DNA of 64,000 nucleotides, taken from contig NZ_JAEFCB010000001.1 of the NCBI RefSeq assembly GCF_016405905.1, forward strand, positions 868,001 to 932,000, given 5' to 3'. The stretch comes from Variovorax sp. IB41 (GTDB taxonomy: Bacteria > Pseudomonadota > Gammaproteobacteria > Burkholderiales > Burkholderiaceae_C). Of the stretch, positions 53,062 to 62,045 are shown piece after piece (positions within the stretch are counted from its first letter, which is position 1; each line of letters begins with the position of its first letter). The notes below the pieces were generated by a model. That model did no database searches. It was not told the DNA's origin and saw only the letters and a program-made list of their open reading frames with translations. The position numbers and the translations under genes were made by a program.

Positions 53062-55340
53062 GTGCGCAACCCTTAGAGACCGTTCGCGGTCCGTCGCGCC
53101 GCCACTTCCTCGCGGCCGGCTCGCTGACGGTGAGCTTCGCGCTCTGGCCGGCTGCTTCCGCATTGGCGCAGCAAGCCACAGAGGCCGCCGCACCCGTCGC
53201 TGTAGATGGCGGCGCGGCCAAGCTGCCGGGCGACCTCGGCAGCTCGCCGATGCTCGATGCGTGGATTCGCATCGACGAGAAAGGCGCGATCACCGTCTTC
53301 ACCGGCAAGGCCGAACTCGGCACGGGCATCCGCACCGCGTTCATCCAGATCGCGGCCGAGCAGTTGGGCGTGCTGCCGCCGGCCATCCACCTCGTCACCG
53401 CAGACACCGGCGCAACGCCCAACGAGGGCTACACCGCGGGCAGCCACTCGACGGCCGACAGCGGCACGGCGATCCTGCATGCGGCCGCGCAGGTGCGCGC
53501 GCTGCTGCTGGGTACGGCAGCTACCAAGCTCGGCGTGGCGGCCGATCAGCTCACGGCGCGCGACGGCAAGATCACTTCGGCCGACGGGCGCAGCCTGAGC
53601 TACGGCGATGCCGTCAGCGGCCTGGACCTGCACCGCCGCGCCGAGCCGCGCTCCGAACTGGTCGAGCCTGCGAAGCACCGCGTCATCGGCCAGTCGCTGC
53701 GCCGCGTCGACATTCCCGGCAAGGTCACGGGCGGCGCGAGCTACGTGCAGGACATGCGCCTGCCGGGCATGGTGCATGCGCGCATCGTGCGGCCGCCGTC
53801 GTACGGCGCCACGCTCACGGCGCTCGACAGCGCAGCCGTCGAGAAGATGCCGGGCGTTCTGAAGGTGGTGCGCGACGGCAGCTTCGTCGCAGTCGTCGCG
53901 GAGGACGAGTGGCAGGCCATCCAGGCGATGCGCGCCTTGACCGGCGCCGCGCGCTGGCAGCCGCAGGCCGCGCCGCTGCCCACGCCCGCCACCATCGCCG
54001 AGACGCTGATGAAGCTGCCGGCCCGCGAGATCCACGTCGGCGACCGGCATGGCACCGCGGCGCCCTCAGCAAAGACGCTGCATGCGCGCTTCACCAAGCC
54101 CTATCTCGCGCACGCATCGATCGGCCCTTCGTGTGCGGTCGCGCAGTTCGACGCCGAGGGCGCCAAGCTCAGCGTCTGGACGCATTCGCAGGGCGTGTTC
54201 CCGATGCGCGCGGCGCTGGCCGAGCTGCTGTCGATGAAGCCCGAGGACATCCGCTGCATCCACGTCGAAGGCTCGGGCTGCTATGGCCACAACGCCGCCG
54301 ACGATGCGGGCGCCGAGGCCGCGCTCATCGCGCGCGCCCTGCCCGGCAAGCCGGTGCGCGTGCAGTGGATGCGCGAAGACGAATTCACCTGGGAGCCCTT
54401 CGGCCCCGCGATGGTCACCGACGTGAAGGCCTCGCTCGATGCCGACGGGCGCGTGGTCGACTGGCAGTACGAGATCTGGAGCAACTCGCACAACCAGCGG
54501 CTGGACAACGCGGGCCGCTTCATCTCCGCGCAGTACCTGGCCAAGCCCTTCGTGCCCGCGCCGCCCAAGCCGATCCCGATGCCCGAGGGCGGCGGCGACC
54601 GCAACAGCCTGCCGCTGTACAACTTTGCGAACTACGAGGTGCAGCACCACTTCCTGCCCGACATGCCGGTGCGCGTCTCGGCGATGCGGGGCCTGGGTGC
54701 GTTCATGAACGTCTTCACCATCGAGAGCTTCATGGACGAGCTGGCCGCGGCCGCGGGCGCCGACCCGGTCGCGTTCCGGCTCAAGCACCTCGATGATCCG
54801 CGCGCGCGCGATGTGGTCAACCTGGCCGCGCAGCGCTTCGGCTGGGATGCGAAACGCAAGCGCGTGCCCCACCGCGGCGTGGGCTTCTCGTTCGCGCAGT
54901 ACAAGAACCTCATGAGCTACCTCGCGCTCGCGGTCGAAATTTCGATCGTGCCCGAGACCGGCGAGGTGCGCATCGAGCGCGCGGTGGCGGCCATCGATTG
55001 CGGGCAGGTGGTCAACCCCGACGGCGTGCGCAACCAGGTCGAGGGCGGCATCCTGCAATCGTCCAGCTGGGCGTTGTTCGAGCAGGTGCAGTACGACAGC
55101 CAGCGCATCCGCAGCCACGACTGGAGTGGCTACCCGATCATGCGGTTTTCCGAGGTACCGCGAAAGGTAGAGGTGCACCTCATCGACCGCCCGGGCGCGC
55201 CGTTTCTCGGCACCGGCGAAGCATCACAAGGGCCTGCGCCGGCGGCGATGGCCAATGCGATCGCCGATGCCACCGGACGGCGGCTGCGCACGCTGCCTTT
55301 GGCGGCCGAGGGCCGGCTCAAGGAATACCGCACGGGCTGA
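53058..55340 (+). CDS. Molybdopterin-binding large subunit (IorB-like), Tat-exported
   Basis: 760 residues. The N-terminal 'PSRRHFLAAGSLTVSFALWP' is a clear twin-arginine signal, so the enzyme folds with cofactor and is exported, with the small subunit, to the periplasm. Two xanthine-oxidase-like halves: 'GKAELGTGIRTAFIQIAAEQL', 'EGSGCYGHNAADDAGAEAALIAR', 'VRVSAMRGLGAFMNVFTIESF', and the catalytic glutamate in 'FLGTGEASQGPAPAAM' near the end. IorB relatives oxidise isoquinoline, nicotinate or aldehydes. With the cytochrome it forms a periplasmic dehydrogenase; the substrate cannot be told. Confidence 0.92.
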   Translation: MSAQPLETVRGPSRRHFLAAGSLTVSFALWPAASALAQQATEAAAPVAVDGGAAKLPGDLGSSPMLDAWIRIDEKGAITVFTGKAELGTGIRTAFIQIAAEQLGVLPPAIHLVTADTGATPNEGYTAGSHSTADSGTAILHAAAQVRALLLGTAATKLGVAADQLTARDGKITSADGRSLSYGDAVSGLDLHRRAEPRSELVEPAKHRVIGQSLRRVDIPGKVTGGASYVQDMRLPGMVHARIVRPPSYGATLTALDSAAVEKMPGVLKVVRDGSFVAVVAEDEWQAIQAMRALTGAARWQPQAAPLPTPATIAETLMKLPAREIHVGDRHGTAAPSAKTLHARFTKPYLAHASIGPSCAVAQFDAEGAKLSVWTHSQGVFPMRAALAELLSMKPEDIRCIHVEGSGCYGHNAADDAGAEAALIARALPGKPVRVQWMREDEFTWEPFGPAMVTDVKASLDADGRVVDWQYEIWSNSHNQRLDNAGRFISAQYLAKPFVPAPPKPIPMPEGGGDRNSLPLYNFANYEVQHHFLPDMPVRVSAMRGLGAFMNVFTIESFMDELAAAAGADPVAFRLKHLDDPRARDVVNLAAQRFGWDAKRKRVPHRGVGFSFAQYKNLMSYLALAVEISIVPETGEVRIERAVAAIDCGQVVNPDGVRNQVEGGILQSSSWALFEQVQYDSQRIRSHDWSGYPIMRFSEVPRKVEVHLIDRPGAPFLGTGEASQGPAPAAMANAIADATGRRLRTLPLAAEGRLKEYRTG

Positions 55341-55377
55341 GACGCACGGTCACGCGCATCACGTAGCATCGCGGCCC

Positions 55378-55662
55378 ATGAGCTACACCGTGAAACTGAT
55401 CGACTTCCCCGACGCGCCGCACGACGTCATCGCCACCGCCGAGACGCGCTTTCGCCGCGAACTGGACAAGCTGCTGGGCGACAACGTCGAGCCCGCACTG
55501 AAAGCGTTCGAGAACGCGAGCGAATCCAGCGCCGACGAACTCACCAAGGACGAGATCGCGCTGGCCGCGAGCTGGGCCAAGGCCTACGAAGCGGCGAAGA
55601 CGGCGGGCTTTCGCGCGCTCGGCGAAGCCGACGAGGCGTACTTCGAAGTCCGCGTGGCGTGA
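55378..55662 (+). CDS. Small hypothetical acidic protein
   Basis: 94 residues from ATG 55378, 37 bp after the molybdenum enzyme. Helix-rich and acidic: 'VIATAETRFRRELDKLLGD' and 'ELTKDEIALAASWAKAYEAAKTAGFRALGEADEAYFEVRV'. No signal peptide or membrane segment, and no family recognised. GC-rich third codon positions support coding. It faces the Crp/Fnr gene end to end. Confidence 0.7.
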   Translation: MSYTVKLIDFPDAPHDVIATAETRFRRELDKLLGDNVEPALKAFENASESSADELTKDEIALAASWAKAYEAAKTAGFRALGEADEAYFEVRVA

Positions 55663-55680
55663 TGCCGCGCTGATTGCGCT

Positions 55681-56439
55681 TCAGGCGCTGCGCACAGGCG
55701 GCACGCCGGTGTCGATGGCCTTGTAGTTGACCAGCCCGCCCAGGTCGAGCACCGTGAGGCCGCGCTTCTCCAGGCGAATGAGCTGCAATGCCTGCAGGCG
55801 CTGCAGCGCCACGTTCACGCGCTGCCGAGACACATTGGCCAAAAGGCCGATCTCGACCTGCCCCACTTCCAGGAAGCGCGGGGCGTCCGGGTACAGGTCG
55901 GGGTTGAAAAGGCTCGCGAGGCAATTGGCGACGCGCGCATCGGTATCGAGCAGCCGCTCGTGCGCGAGCGCGCCGATGAAGAGGCTCAGCCGCGCATTCA
56001 GCAAATCCTGCAGGTAGTGGTTGAACGGCACGCTGGTGCCGCGCAGCCATTCGAAGGTGCGGCGCGGCATCAGCGCCACGCGCGTGGGCCGCAGCGCCAT
56101 CACGTCGTAGCGGCGCGCCTCGTGCTTGAAGAGCGAGCCTTCGCCGAACCACACGCCGGCCGAGACGCCTGTGAGCGTGGAGACGCGCCCGTCTTCCGAG
56201 GCCACCGACATCTTGGCGAAGCCGTCGATGAGCCCCATCCAGTGCTCGACCATCTGACCCGCCCGCGCGATGCAGGCGCCGCGCGCGAACTGCCGCTCCT
56301 GCATGCTGCCGAGCACATGCTCGACGTCGGCGGGCGAGAGGCCCGCCGCCCAGCGCGAGTGCCGGACCATGTCTTCCATCGCATGCGCCGCCGGCGCCGG
56401 TGCGGAATCAGGGATTACCTCTAGCGATTGGCGCCTCAT
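55681..56439 (-). CDS. Crp/Fnr-family regulator
   Basis: 252 residues from ATG 56439. The cyclic-nucleotide-binding-like beta roll spans about 40-150 ('RQFARGACIARAGQMVEHWMGLIDGFAKMSV', 'GVWFGEGSLFKHEARRYDVMALRPTRVALM'). The C-terminal winged HTH is 'VEIGLLANVSRQRVNVALQRLQALQLIRLEKRGLTVLD' near 195-235. The Fnr iron-sulfur cysteines are absent, so it is Crp/DNR-like. It is divergent from the DUF6351-like lipoprotein gene with a 73-bp gap and might control it. Ligand unknown. Confidence 0.9.
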   Translation of the reverse strand: MRRQSLEVIPDSAPAPAAHAMEDMVRHSRWAAGLSPADVEHVLGSMQERQFARGACIARAGQMVEHWMGLIDGFAKMSVASEDGRVSTLTGVSAGVWFGEGSLFKHEARRYDVMALRPTRVALMPRRTFEWLRGTSVPFNHYLQDLLNARLSLFIGALAHERLLDTDARVANCLASLFNPDLYPDAPRFLEVGQVEIGLLANVSRQRVNVALQRLQALQLIRLEKRGLTVLDLGGLVNYKAIDTGVPPVRSA

Positions 56440-56512
56440 GTGTCGTCGCGACGACCGCAGCGTGGAACGTCCATCCTTAATCTTCCAATACACATAACAG
56501 AAGGAGACATCC

Positions 56513-58756
56513 ATGCTCGCTACACCTCGCCGCCCGCACAAGCGGGTTTCTCCGTGGCCCCGTGCCCAGGTCGCCGCCGCAGGCATCGCGATGGCCGGCG
56601 CGCTGCTCGTCGCAGGCTGCGGCGGCGGGTCCGATGGCGGCTCGGTGTTTCCGTTCATTCCCGGCGCGAGCCCGCCGCCTGCCACGCAGACGCCTGCCGC
56701 GTTCCAGGTCAAGACGCTCTCTTCGGCACCCGACATGGTGAGCGGCGGCGACGCGCTCGTCGAAGTGACCGCGCCCGTGGGCGTCGCGCTCGACAAGGTG
56801 CGCGTGAGCCTCAACGGAAAAGACGTGACCTCGCAGGTGCCCGTGGTCAACCCCACGACGCGCGTGCTGCGCGGCCTCGTGACCGGCCTCACGACCGATG
56901 CGGCCAGCACCACCGGCAGCGTCAACACGCTCGTGGTGAGCAACGCCGACGTGGCGGCGCAGCGCACCGAAGCCAAGCTGGTCAACTACCCGATCACCGG
57001 GCCGATCCTCTCGGGCCCGCACATCTCGCCCTACGAATGCCGCACGGTGCAGAACGGCCTGGGCGCGGCGCTCGATGCCGACTGCTCGGCCGCGACGCAG
57101 GTGGTCTGGTACTACCGCACCAACACCAACGTCTTCAAGCCGCTCGCGGACCCCACCGGCGCGCGCCCGGCAGATCTTGTGACCACCACCACCAACGACG
57201 GCACCATGGTGCCCTACATCGTGCGCGTGGAGTCGGGCACCATCAACCGCGGCGTGTACCGGCTCGCAGTGCTCGACAACCCCAGTAAGGATGCGCCCGC
57301 CGCGTGGAAGCCCGGCCCGGGGTGGAACAAGAAGCTCGTCGCCTACTTCGACTGCTGCGGCTCGGCGCAATACAACCAGGGCGTGCACCCGATCGAGACG
57401 ATCCTGGGCGACGTCGGCCACATCCAGCTCTCGCGCGGCTTCGCCTTCATGAATTCGACCGAGCTCTGGAACAACCAGCACGCCAACCCGCACCTGCAGG
57501 GCGAGACGCTGATGATGATGAAGGAGCACGTCATCGAGGAATTCGGCGAGGTGCCCAAGTGGACCGCCGGCTTCGGCGGCTCGGGCGGCGCGATCCAGCA
57601 GTACCTGATCGCGCAGCTCTACCCGGGGCTGCTGGACGGCATCCAGCCCATCGTGTCGTTCCCCGAGACGCTGATGCCCGAGGTGATGGAGTGCCGGCTG
57701 CTCAACAACGTCTACAAGCTGGACGCCGCCTGGACGCCCGCCAAGCAGAACGCGGTGAACGGCTTCAACACGAACACCTGCCTGTCATGGGACGCGGCCT
57801 TCGCGAGCATCATCAAGTCGGACAACGCAGCGGGCTGCGGGTTCATCGAGCCGGCCAACGTGGCGAACGTCTTCAACCGCGCGACCAAGACGACCGGCAT
57901 CCGCTGCGACCTGTTCCAGACCAACGTGAACCTGCTGGGCAAGCGCCCCGGCACGCAGGAGGCACGCCGGCCGCTGGACAACATCGGCCTGCAGTACGGC
58001 CTGAAGGCGCTGAACAGCGGCGCGATCTCGGTGAAGGAATTCCTCGACCTGAACGAGAAGGTCGGCGGCTACGACGGCGACGGCAATCCGCAGGCCGCGC
58101 GCTCCGAGGCCGACCCCGATGCGCTCAAGCTCACCTACGCGGGCGGCTTCAAGAACGGCTTCAGGGGACCGGGCCTGGCAAACATTCCGATCATCTCGCA
58201 GCGCGGCAACGCCGATGCGGTGGGCGACATCCACGACACGACGCAGGACCTGATCATCCGCGCCCGCCTGCAGCGCGCCAACGGGCGCAGCGACAACCAG
58301 ATCATCTGGACGCTGGGCTCCACCTCGGGCTACGACTACATGAGCGGCTCGATCGACCTCCTGAACAAGTGGCTGGACAACATGGCGGCCGACCCAGCGC
58401 CCGCCTCGATCGACAAGGTGGTGCGCAACAAGCCCGCGGGCGCCAACGACGCCTGCTGGAACAAGACCGGCACGCGCATCGACGAGCCCGCATCGATGGA
58501 CCCCGCGGCCAGCTGCAACACGGTGTACCCGCGCTTCACGACGCCGCGCCTCGTGGCCGGCTCGCCGATGGTGAACGACGTGCTCAAGTGCCAGCTCAAG
58601 CCGGTCAACGCCGCCGACTACTCGGTGACGATCGCCGGTGCCGATCTCGCCCGGCTGCAGACGATCTTCCCGAGCGGCGTGTGCGACTGGAGCAAGCCCG
58701 GCGCGGGCCAGGAGCTGCTGCGCGGCACCTACCTGCGCCTGCCGCTCGTCAACTGA
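56513..58756 (+). CDS. DUF6351-like lipoprotein, putative alpha/beta hydrolase
   Basis: 747 residues. The signal ends in the lipobox 'LLVAGC', then Gly/Pro-rich. An N-terminal beta domain ('VKTLSSAPDMVSGGDALVEV') precedes a hydrolase-like core with 'KLVAYFDCCGSAQYNQG' and a nucleophile-like 'AGFGGSGGAIQQYLIAQ' (near 360; Gly-Gly-Ser-Gly-Gly). This layout matches the uncharacterised DUF6351 family of beta-proteobacteria, related in fold to tannase/feruloyl esterase. Expected at the outer membrane or cell surface. Its last 28 bp overlap the convergent LysR gene. Confidence 0.8.
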   Translation: MLATPRRPHKRVSPWPRAQVAAAGIAMAGALLVAGCGGGSDGGSVFPFIPGASPPPATQTPAAFQVKTLSSAPDMVSGGDALVEVTAPVGVALDKVRVSLNGKDVTSQVPVVNPTTRVLRGLVTGLTTDAASTTGSVNTLVVSNADVAAQRTEAKLVNYPITGPILSGPHISPYECRTVQNGLGAALDADCSAATQVVWYYRTNTNVFKPLADPTGARPADLVTTTTNDGTMVPYIVRVESGTINRGVYRLAVLDNPSKDAPAAWKPGPGWNKKLVAYFDCCGSAQYNQGVHPIETILGDVGHIQLSRGFAFMNSTELWNNQHANPHLQGETLMMMKEHVIEEFGEVPKWTAGFGGSGGAIQQYLIAQLYPGLLDGIQPIVSFPETLMPEVMECRLLNNVYKLDAAWTPAKQNAVNGFNTNTCLSWDAAFASIIKSDNAAGCGFIEPANVANVFNRATKTTGIRCDLFQTNVNLLGKRPGTQEARRPLDNIGLQYGLKALNSGAISVKEFLDLNEKVGGYDGDGNPQAARSEADPDALKLTYAGGFKNGFRGPGLANIPIISQRGNADAVGDIHDTTQDLIIRARLQRANGRSDNQIIWTLGSTSGYDYMSGSIDLLNKWLDNMAADPAPASIDKVVRNKPAGANDACWNKTGTRIDEPASMDPAASCNTVYPRFTTPRLVAGSPMVNDVLKCQLKPVNAADYSVTIAGADLARLQTIFPSGVCDWSKPGAGQELLRGTYLRLPLVN

Positions 58757-59652
58757 CGAGGGCTCCTTCCCGGCAGTTGCGCCACGCGCTCTGCCAGGAA
58801 GTCCACCAGCACGCGCACGCGCAGCGGCTGGTGGCGGCGCGGCGCATAGAGCAGGTGCACCTCCTGCGCCGGGCCGGTATGGCGCGCGAGCACGCGCACC
58901 AGGCGGCCATCGGCCAGGTGGTCGGCCACCATCCACGTGGGTTGCAGCGAAATGCCGGCGCCGCCGAGCACGCTGTCGAGCATGGCCACCGCGTTGTTCA
59001 CGCGGTAGCGGCTGCGCACCGGCACGGTCACCACGCCTTCCGGGCCTTGCAGCAGCACGCCGTCGTCGCCGGCGGCGTAGCGGATGTAGTCGTGCGAGAG
59101 CAGGTCCTTCGGGTTGCGGGGCTTGCCGCGCGCGGCCACGTAGCCGGGTGACGCGACGAGCACGCGCGGCCATGCGCCGAGGTGCTTGGCGACGAGGTCC
59201 GGCGGCAATGCGCCGCCGACGCGCAGCGATACATCGATGCGCTCCTCGCGCGGATCGACGAAGCGGTCGTCGAGCACCAGTTCGAGTTCGATGTCCGGAT
59301 ACAGCCGCAGGAACTCGACCGCCATCGCGTTGAGATGCCGCTGCCCCATGGTGACCGGCGCGCTCACGCGCAAGAGGCCTTGCGGCTGCTGCACCTGCTC
59401 GCGCGCATCGGCGACCGCGTCGCCGTAGTCCTCCAGCACGCGGCGGGCGCGCTCGTGAAAGCGCTGGCCTTCCTCGGTGAGGCTCAGGCCCGTGGCGGCG
59501 CGGCGCAGCAGGCGAACGCCCAGCGAGCGCTCCAGTCCCGCGACCAGCTTGCTGATGGTGGGCTGCGTGGTGTCGAGCGCGCGGGCCGCGCCCGAGAGGC
59601 TGCCGAGTTCGACGCTGTGCACGAAGGCCGAGAGCGCGCGCAAGGTGTCCAT
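58729..59652 (-). CDS. LysR-family regulator (next to SGNH hydrolase)
   Basis: 307 residues from ATG 59652. HTH 'ALSAFVHSVELGSLSGAARALDTTQPTISKLVAGLERSLGVRLL' region (about 5-48); effector domain typical of the CrgA/DmlR subgroup ('LRVSAPVTMGQRHLNAMAVEFL', 'LELVLDDRFVDPREERIDVSLRVG'). Divergent from the SGNH hydrolase (103-bp gap) and overlapping the DUF6351 gene end to end by 28 bp. It may regulate the hydrolase gene. Confidence 0.92.
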   Translation of the reverse strand: MDTLRALSAFVHSVELGSLSGAARALDTTQPTISKLVAGLERSLGVRLLRRAATGLSLTEEGQRFHERARRVLEDYGDAVADAREQVQQPQGLLRVSAPVTMGQRHLNAMAVEFLRLYPDIELELVLDDRFVDPREERIDVSLRVGGALPPDLVAKHLGAWPRVLVASPGYVAARGKPRNPKDLLSHDYIRYAAGDDGVLLQGPEGVVTVPVRSRYRVNNAVAMLDSVLGGAGISLQPTWMVADHLADGRLVRVLARHTGPAQEVHLLYAPRRHQPLRVRVLVDFLAERVAQLPGRSPRQLTSGRRR

Positions 59653-59755
59653 GGTGTATTCGATTCGGGAATGCGGTGGATGCAATTTTGCCATCTACCC
59701 ATCCGAAATCGCATGGCAGAAAGTCGAGGCCTCGCTTCACTTTCAAGGACACCAC

Positions 59756-61021
59756 ATGAACGCCTCCACCCTCGGATCGATCCTCAAGCACGGCGCCGCG
59801 GCGCTGACCCTCGCGGGCATGGCTGCCGCATCGGCGGCGCCGGCCTACTGGAGCCCCAGCTGGATGGCCAGCACCCAACCGATCTGGGGCGGCGACTTCG
59901 TGCTGCCGAGCGGCCTGCCCTTCCAGTTCAACCAGCAAACCATTCGCCAGGTGGCGCGCCTGAGCATCGGCGGCGCGAAGCTGCGCGTGGTGATCAGCAA
60001 CGAAGGCGGCACGGCGCCGCTGTACATCGGCGCGGCGCGCGTGGCGCGGCATGCCGAAGGTTCGGCCATCGTCGATGGCACGGACCGCGCATTGCGCTTC
60101 GGCGGACAGGCCGACGTGACCGTGCCGCCCGGCGCGCGCCTTGTCAGCGACCCGGTCGACCTGCCGCTGCCCGCGCTCAGCGAGGTCGCGGTGTCGCTCT
60201 ATCTGCCGAAGCCGAGCCAGCCCGCGGGCTTTCATTTCGATGCGCGCGAGACGGCGTACGTCGCGAGCGGCGACCTGACCGGCGCCGCGCGAATGCCGGC
60301 TGCGGCGTCGCAATGGAGCACGCGCGTCTACGTCAGCGGCCTGATTGTCGAAAGGCCCACGCCGCCGGCCACCGTCGTCGCGCTCGGCGACTCGATCACC
60401 GACGGCAACGGCGCCACGCCCGGCGCCAACACGCGCTGGCCCGATGCCTTGGCCGAGCGCCTGGCCCCGCGCGGCGTCGGCGTGCTGAACGCCGGCATCT
60501 CCGGAGGCCGACTGATGAAAGACGGCATGGGCCGCGCCGGGCTCGAGCGCGCGGCGCGCGATGCGTTCGCGCAGCCGGGCGTGCGCGCCGTGATCGTGCT
60601 GCTGGGCACCAACGACATCGGCTGGCCCGGCGGCCCGTTCGCACCGCAGGAACCAGCGATGCGCGCGGAAGAACTCATCCAGGGATTCCGCCAGTTGATC
60701 GCGATGGCCCATGCCCACAACGTACGCATCGTGGCCGGCACGATCACGCCCAACGAACGCGCACTGGAAGGCACGCCGCTCGAAGGCCATCACTCGGCCG
60801 AGAAAGACAAGGTGCGCCAGGCCGTGAACCGCTGGATTCGCGAGAGCGGCGCGTTCGATGCGGTGGTCGACTTCGATGCGCTGCTGCGCGATCCGGCGCG
60901 CCCGATGCGCCTCAAAGCTGCGATGGATTCGGGCGATCACCTGCACCCGGGCGATGCGGGCTACAAGGCGATGGCGGCCGCGATCGACCTCGATGCCCTC
61001 TTGGGTAACGATTCAAAATAG
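59756..61021 (+). CDS. Secreted SGNH/GDSL hydrolase
   Basis: 421 residues from ATG 59756. Signal peptide ('GAAALTLAGMAAASAAPAYW'), an N-terminal beta-sandwich (about 25-200), then the SGNH domain: block I 'VVALGDSITDGNGATPGA' (Ser near 210), block II 'NAGISGG', block III 'LLGTNDIGWPGG' and block V 'SGDHLHPGDAGYKAMA' (Asp/His). All four SGNH residues are present. A secreted esterase or carbohydrate deacetylase is likely. It ends 10 bp before a LexA box. Confidence 0.92.
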   Translation: MNASTLGSILKHGAAALTLAGMAAASAAPAYWSPSWMASTQPIWGGDFVLPSGLPFQFNQQTIRQVARLSIGGAKLRVVISNEGGTAPLYIGAARVARHAEGSAIVDGTDRALRFGGQADVTVPPGARLVSDPVDLPLPALSEVAVSLYLPKPSQPAGFHFDARETAYVASGDLTGAARMPAAASQWSTRVYVSGLIVERPTPPATVVALGDSITDGNGATPGANTRWPDALAERLAPRGVGVLNAGISGGRLMKDGMGRAGLERAARDAFAQPGVRAVIVLLGTNDIGWPGGPFAPQEPAMRAEELIQGFRQLIAMAHAHNVRIVAGTITPNERALEGTPLEGHHSAEKDKVRQAVNRWIRESGAFDAVVDFDALLRDPARPMRLKAAMDSGDHLHPGDAGYKAMAAAIDLDALLGNDSK

Positions 61022-61031
61022 GCCGCAAATA

Positions 61032-61051
61032 TACTGTACATAAATACAGTC
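61032..61051 (+). promoter_or_regulatory. LexA SOS box
   Basis: TACTGTACATAAATACAGTC matches the E. coli consensus TACTGTATATATATACAGTA at 17 of 20 positions and has perfect inverted arms ACTGTA-N6-TACAGT (61033-61050), with the CTG-N10-CAG core. It lies just before the small ORF and 2H phosphoesterase genes, placing them under DNA-damage control. Confidence 0.9.
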
Positions 61052-61098
61052 TTTTCTCTAGAATGGATCGTCTCCAAGAACAACTTCGAGGCGACTCC

Positions 61099-61326
61099 AT
61101 GACCACCGCCAATCCGCCTGCGCCCTCTGCGCAGGTTCTTTTTTTCTCTTCCGCCCGGCGGCATCCGATGCAGCCGCGGCAACGCGCAGGCCGGATCTCC
61201 ACCTGGCCCTTCCGCGTGGTCCGGGAACACGGCCACGGCGACAGCAACGAGAGGGATGACGTCCGCGTTCAGGCGGCGCGCGTCATCCGCACGACGGCCG
61301 AGCATTGGTGGCCGCCGGAGACCTGA
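61099..61326 (+). CDS. Small SOS-box-linked protein of unknown function
   Basis: 75 residues from ATG 61099 (GAGG 8 nt upstream; ATG 61063 in the same frame gives 87). Strongly basic, with 'FFSSARRHPMQPRQRAG', then 'WPFRVVREHGHGDSNERDDV' and a C-terminal 'AARVIRTTAEHWWPPET'. Third codon positions are mostly G or C, supporting translation. No hydrophobic helix, so it does not look like a TisB-type toxin. It is the first gene after the LexA box. No family recognised. Confidence 0.55.
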   Translation: MTTANPPAPSAQVLFFSSARRHPMQPRQRAGRISTWPFRVVREHGHGDSNERDDVRVQAARVIRTTAEHWWPPET

Positions 61327-61362
61327 ACCGCCTTTCACTTCATCCTTGCCAGGAGAGATCCA

Positions 61363-61968
61363 ATGGACGACTTCAACCGTGGCGACGACTTCCCGGACGA
61401 GCCGGAGCCCGAGTGGGATTCCCCCTCTTTCGAGAGAAGGCGGCACCTTCTCATCGCGCTGTTTCCCGATCGCAACGTGCAAGCAGCCATCGAGAAACAT
61501 CGCGAAGACTGGATCTGGCCGAAGGGCCACTACTTTCCAAGCAGCGAGCGAATGCATCTGACGCTTCACTGTTTCGCGGACCAGCCGCCAGCGATGGAGA
61601 AGCGCCTGCGCGACGCGCTCGCACAGGTGCCGATGCAGGCGATGAATCTCGTGCTGGACAACTCACGCACCTGGCGCAGCAAGATCGCTGTCGTGCGGCC
61701 CGCCGAGCACGAGGGCCTGAAAGCGCTGTACACGAACATCAGCCGTGCTGTGCAGAAGGCGGGCATCGTCACCGAAACACCGACGTTCACGCCGCACATC
61801 ACCATCGCGCGGCGAACCGAGGGCGCGGCGTATCCGATGAGCCTGCAGCCGATCCCGTGGCGCGTGAGGAAATTCCTGCTCGTGCGCTCGTTCACGTCGC
61901 ATCCCGTCGAGCACCAGGTGCTGGCCACCTACGAGGCTGACGAAGAAGACAAAGAAGACGGCGTCTGA
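61363..61968 (+). CDS. 2H phosphoesterase / 2'-5' RNA ligase-like protein
   Basis: 201 residues. Two HxTx motifs of the 2H superfamily are present: 'MHLTLHCF' (near 66) and 'PHITIARR' (near 145), plus 'RHLLIALFPDRNV' at the start of the fold, as in ThpR/LigT. These cytoplasmic enzymes open or form 2',3'-cyclic phosphodiesters on RNA or nucleotides. The N-terminal 25 residues are acidic and extra to the family. It lies about 310 bp after a strong LexA box, with one small ORF between, so SOS induction is likely, an unusual setting for this family. Confidence 0.88.
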   Translation: MDDFNRGDDFPDEPEPEWDSPSFERRRHLLIALFPDRNVQAAIEKHREDWIWPKGHYFPSSERMHLTLHCFADQPPAMEKRLRDALAQVPMQAMNLVLDNSRTWRSKIAVVRPAEHEGLKALYTNISRAVQKAGIVTETPTFTPHITIARRTEGAAYPMSLQPIPWRVRKFLLVRSFTSHPVEHQVLATYEADEEDKEDGV

Positions 61969-62045
61969 CACGGGGAAGTCAGCTTTCGTGGCCTTATCGG
62001 GTGAGACAATTTTCGGCGCCCATCGAACGAACGCCCTCACCCTGC

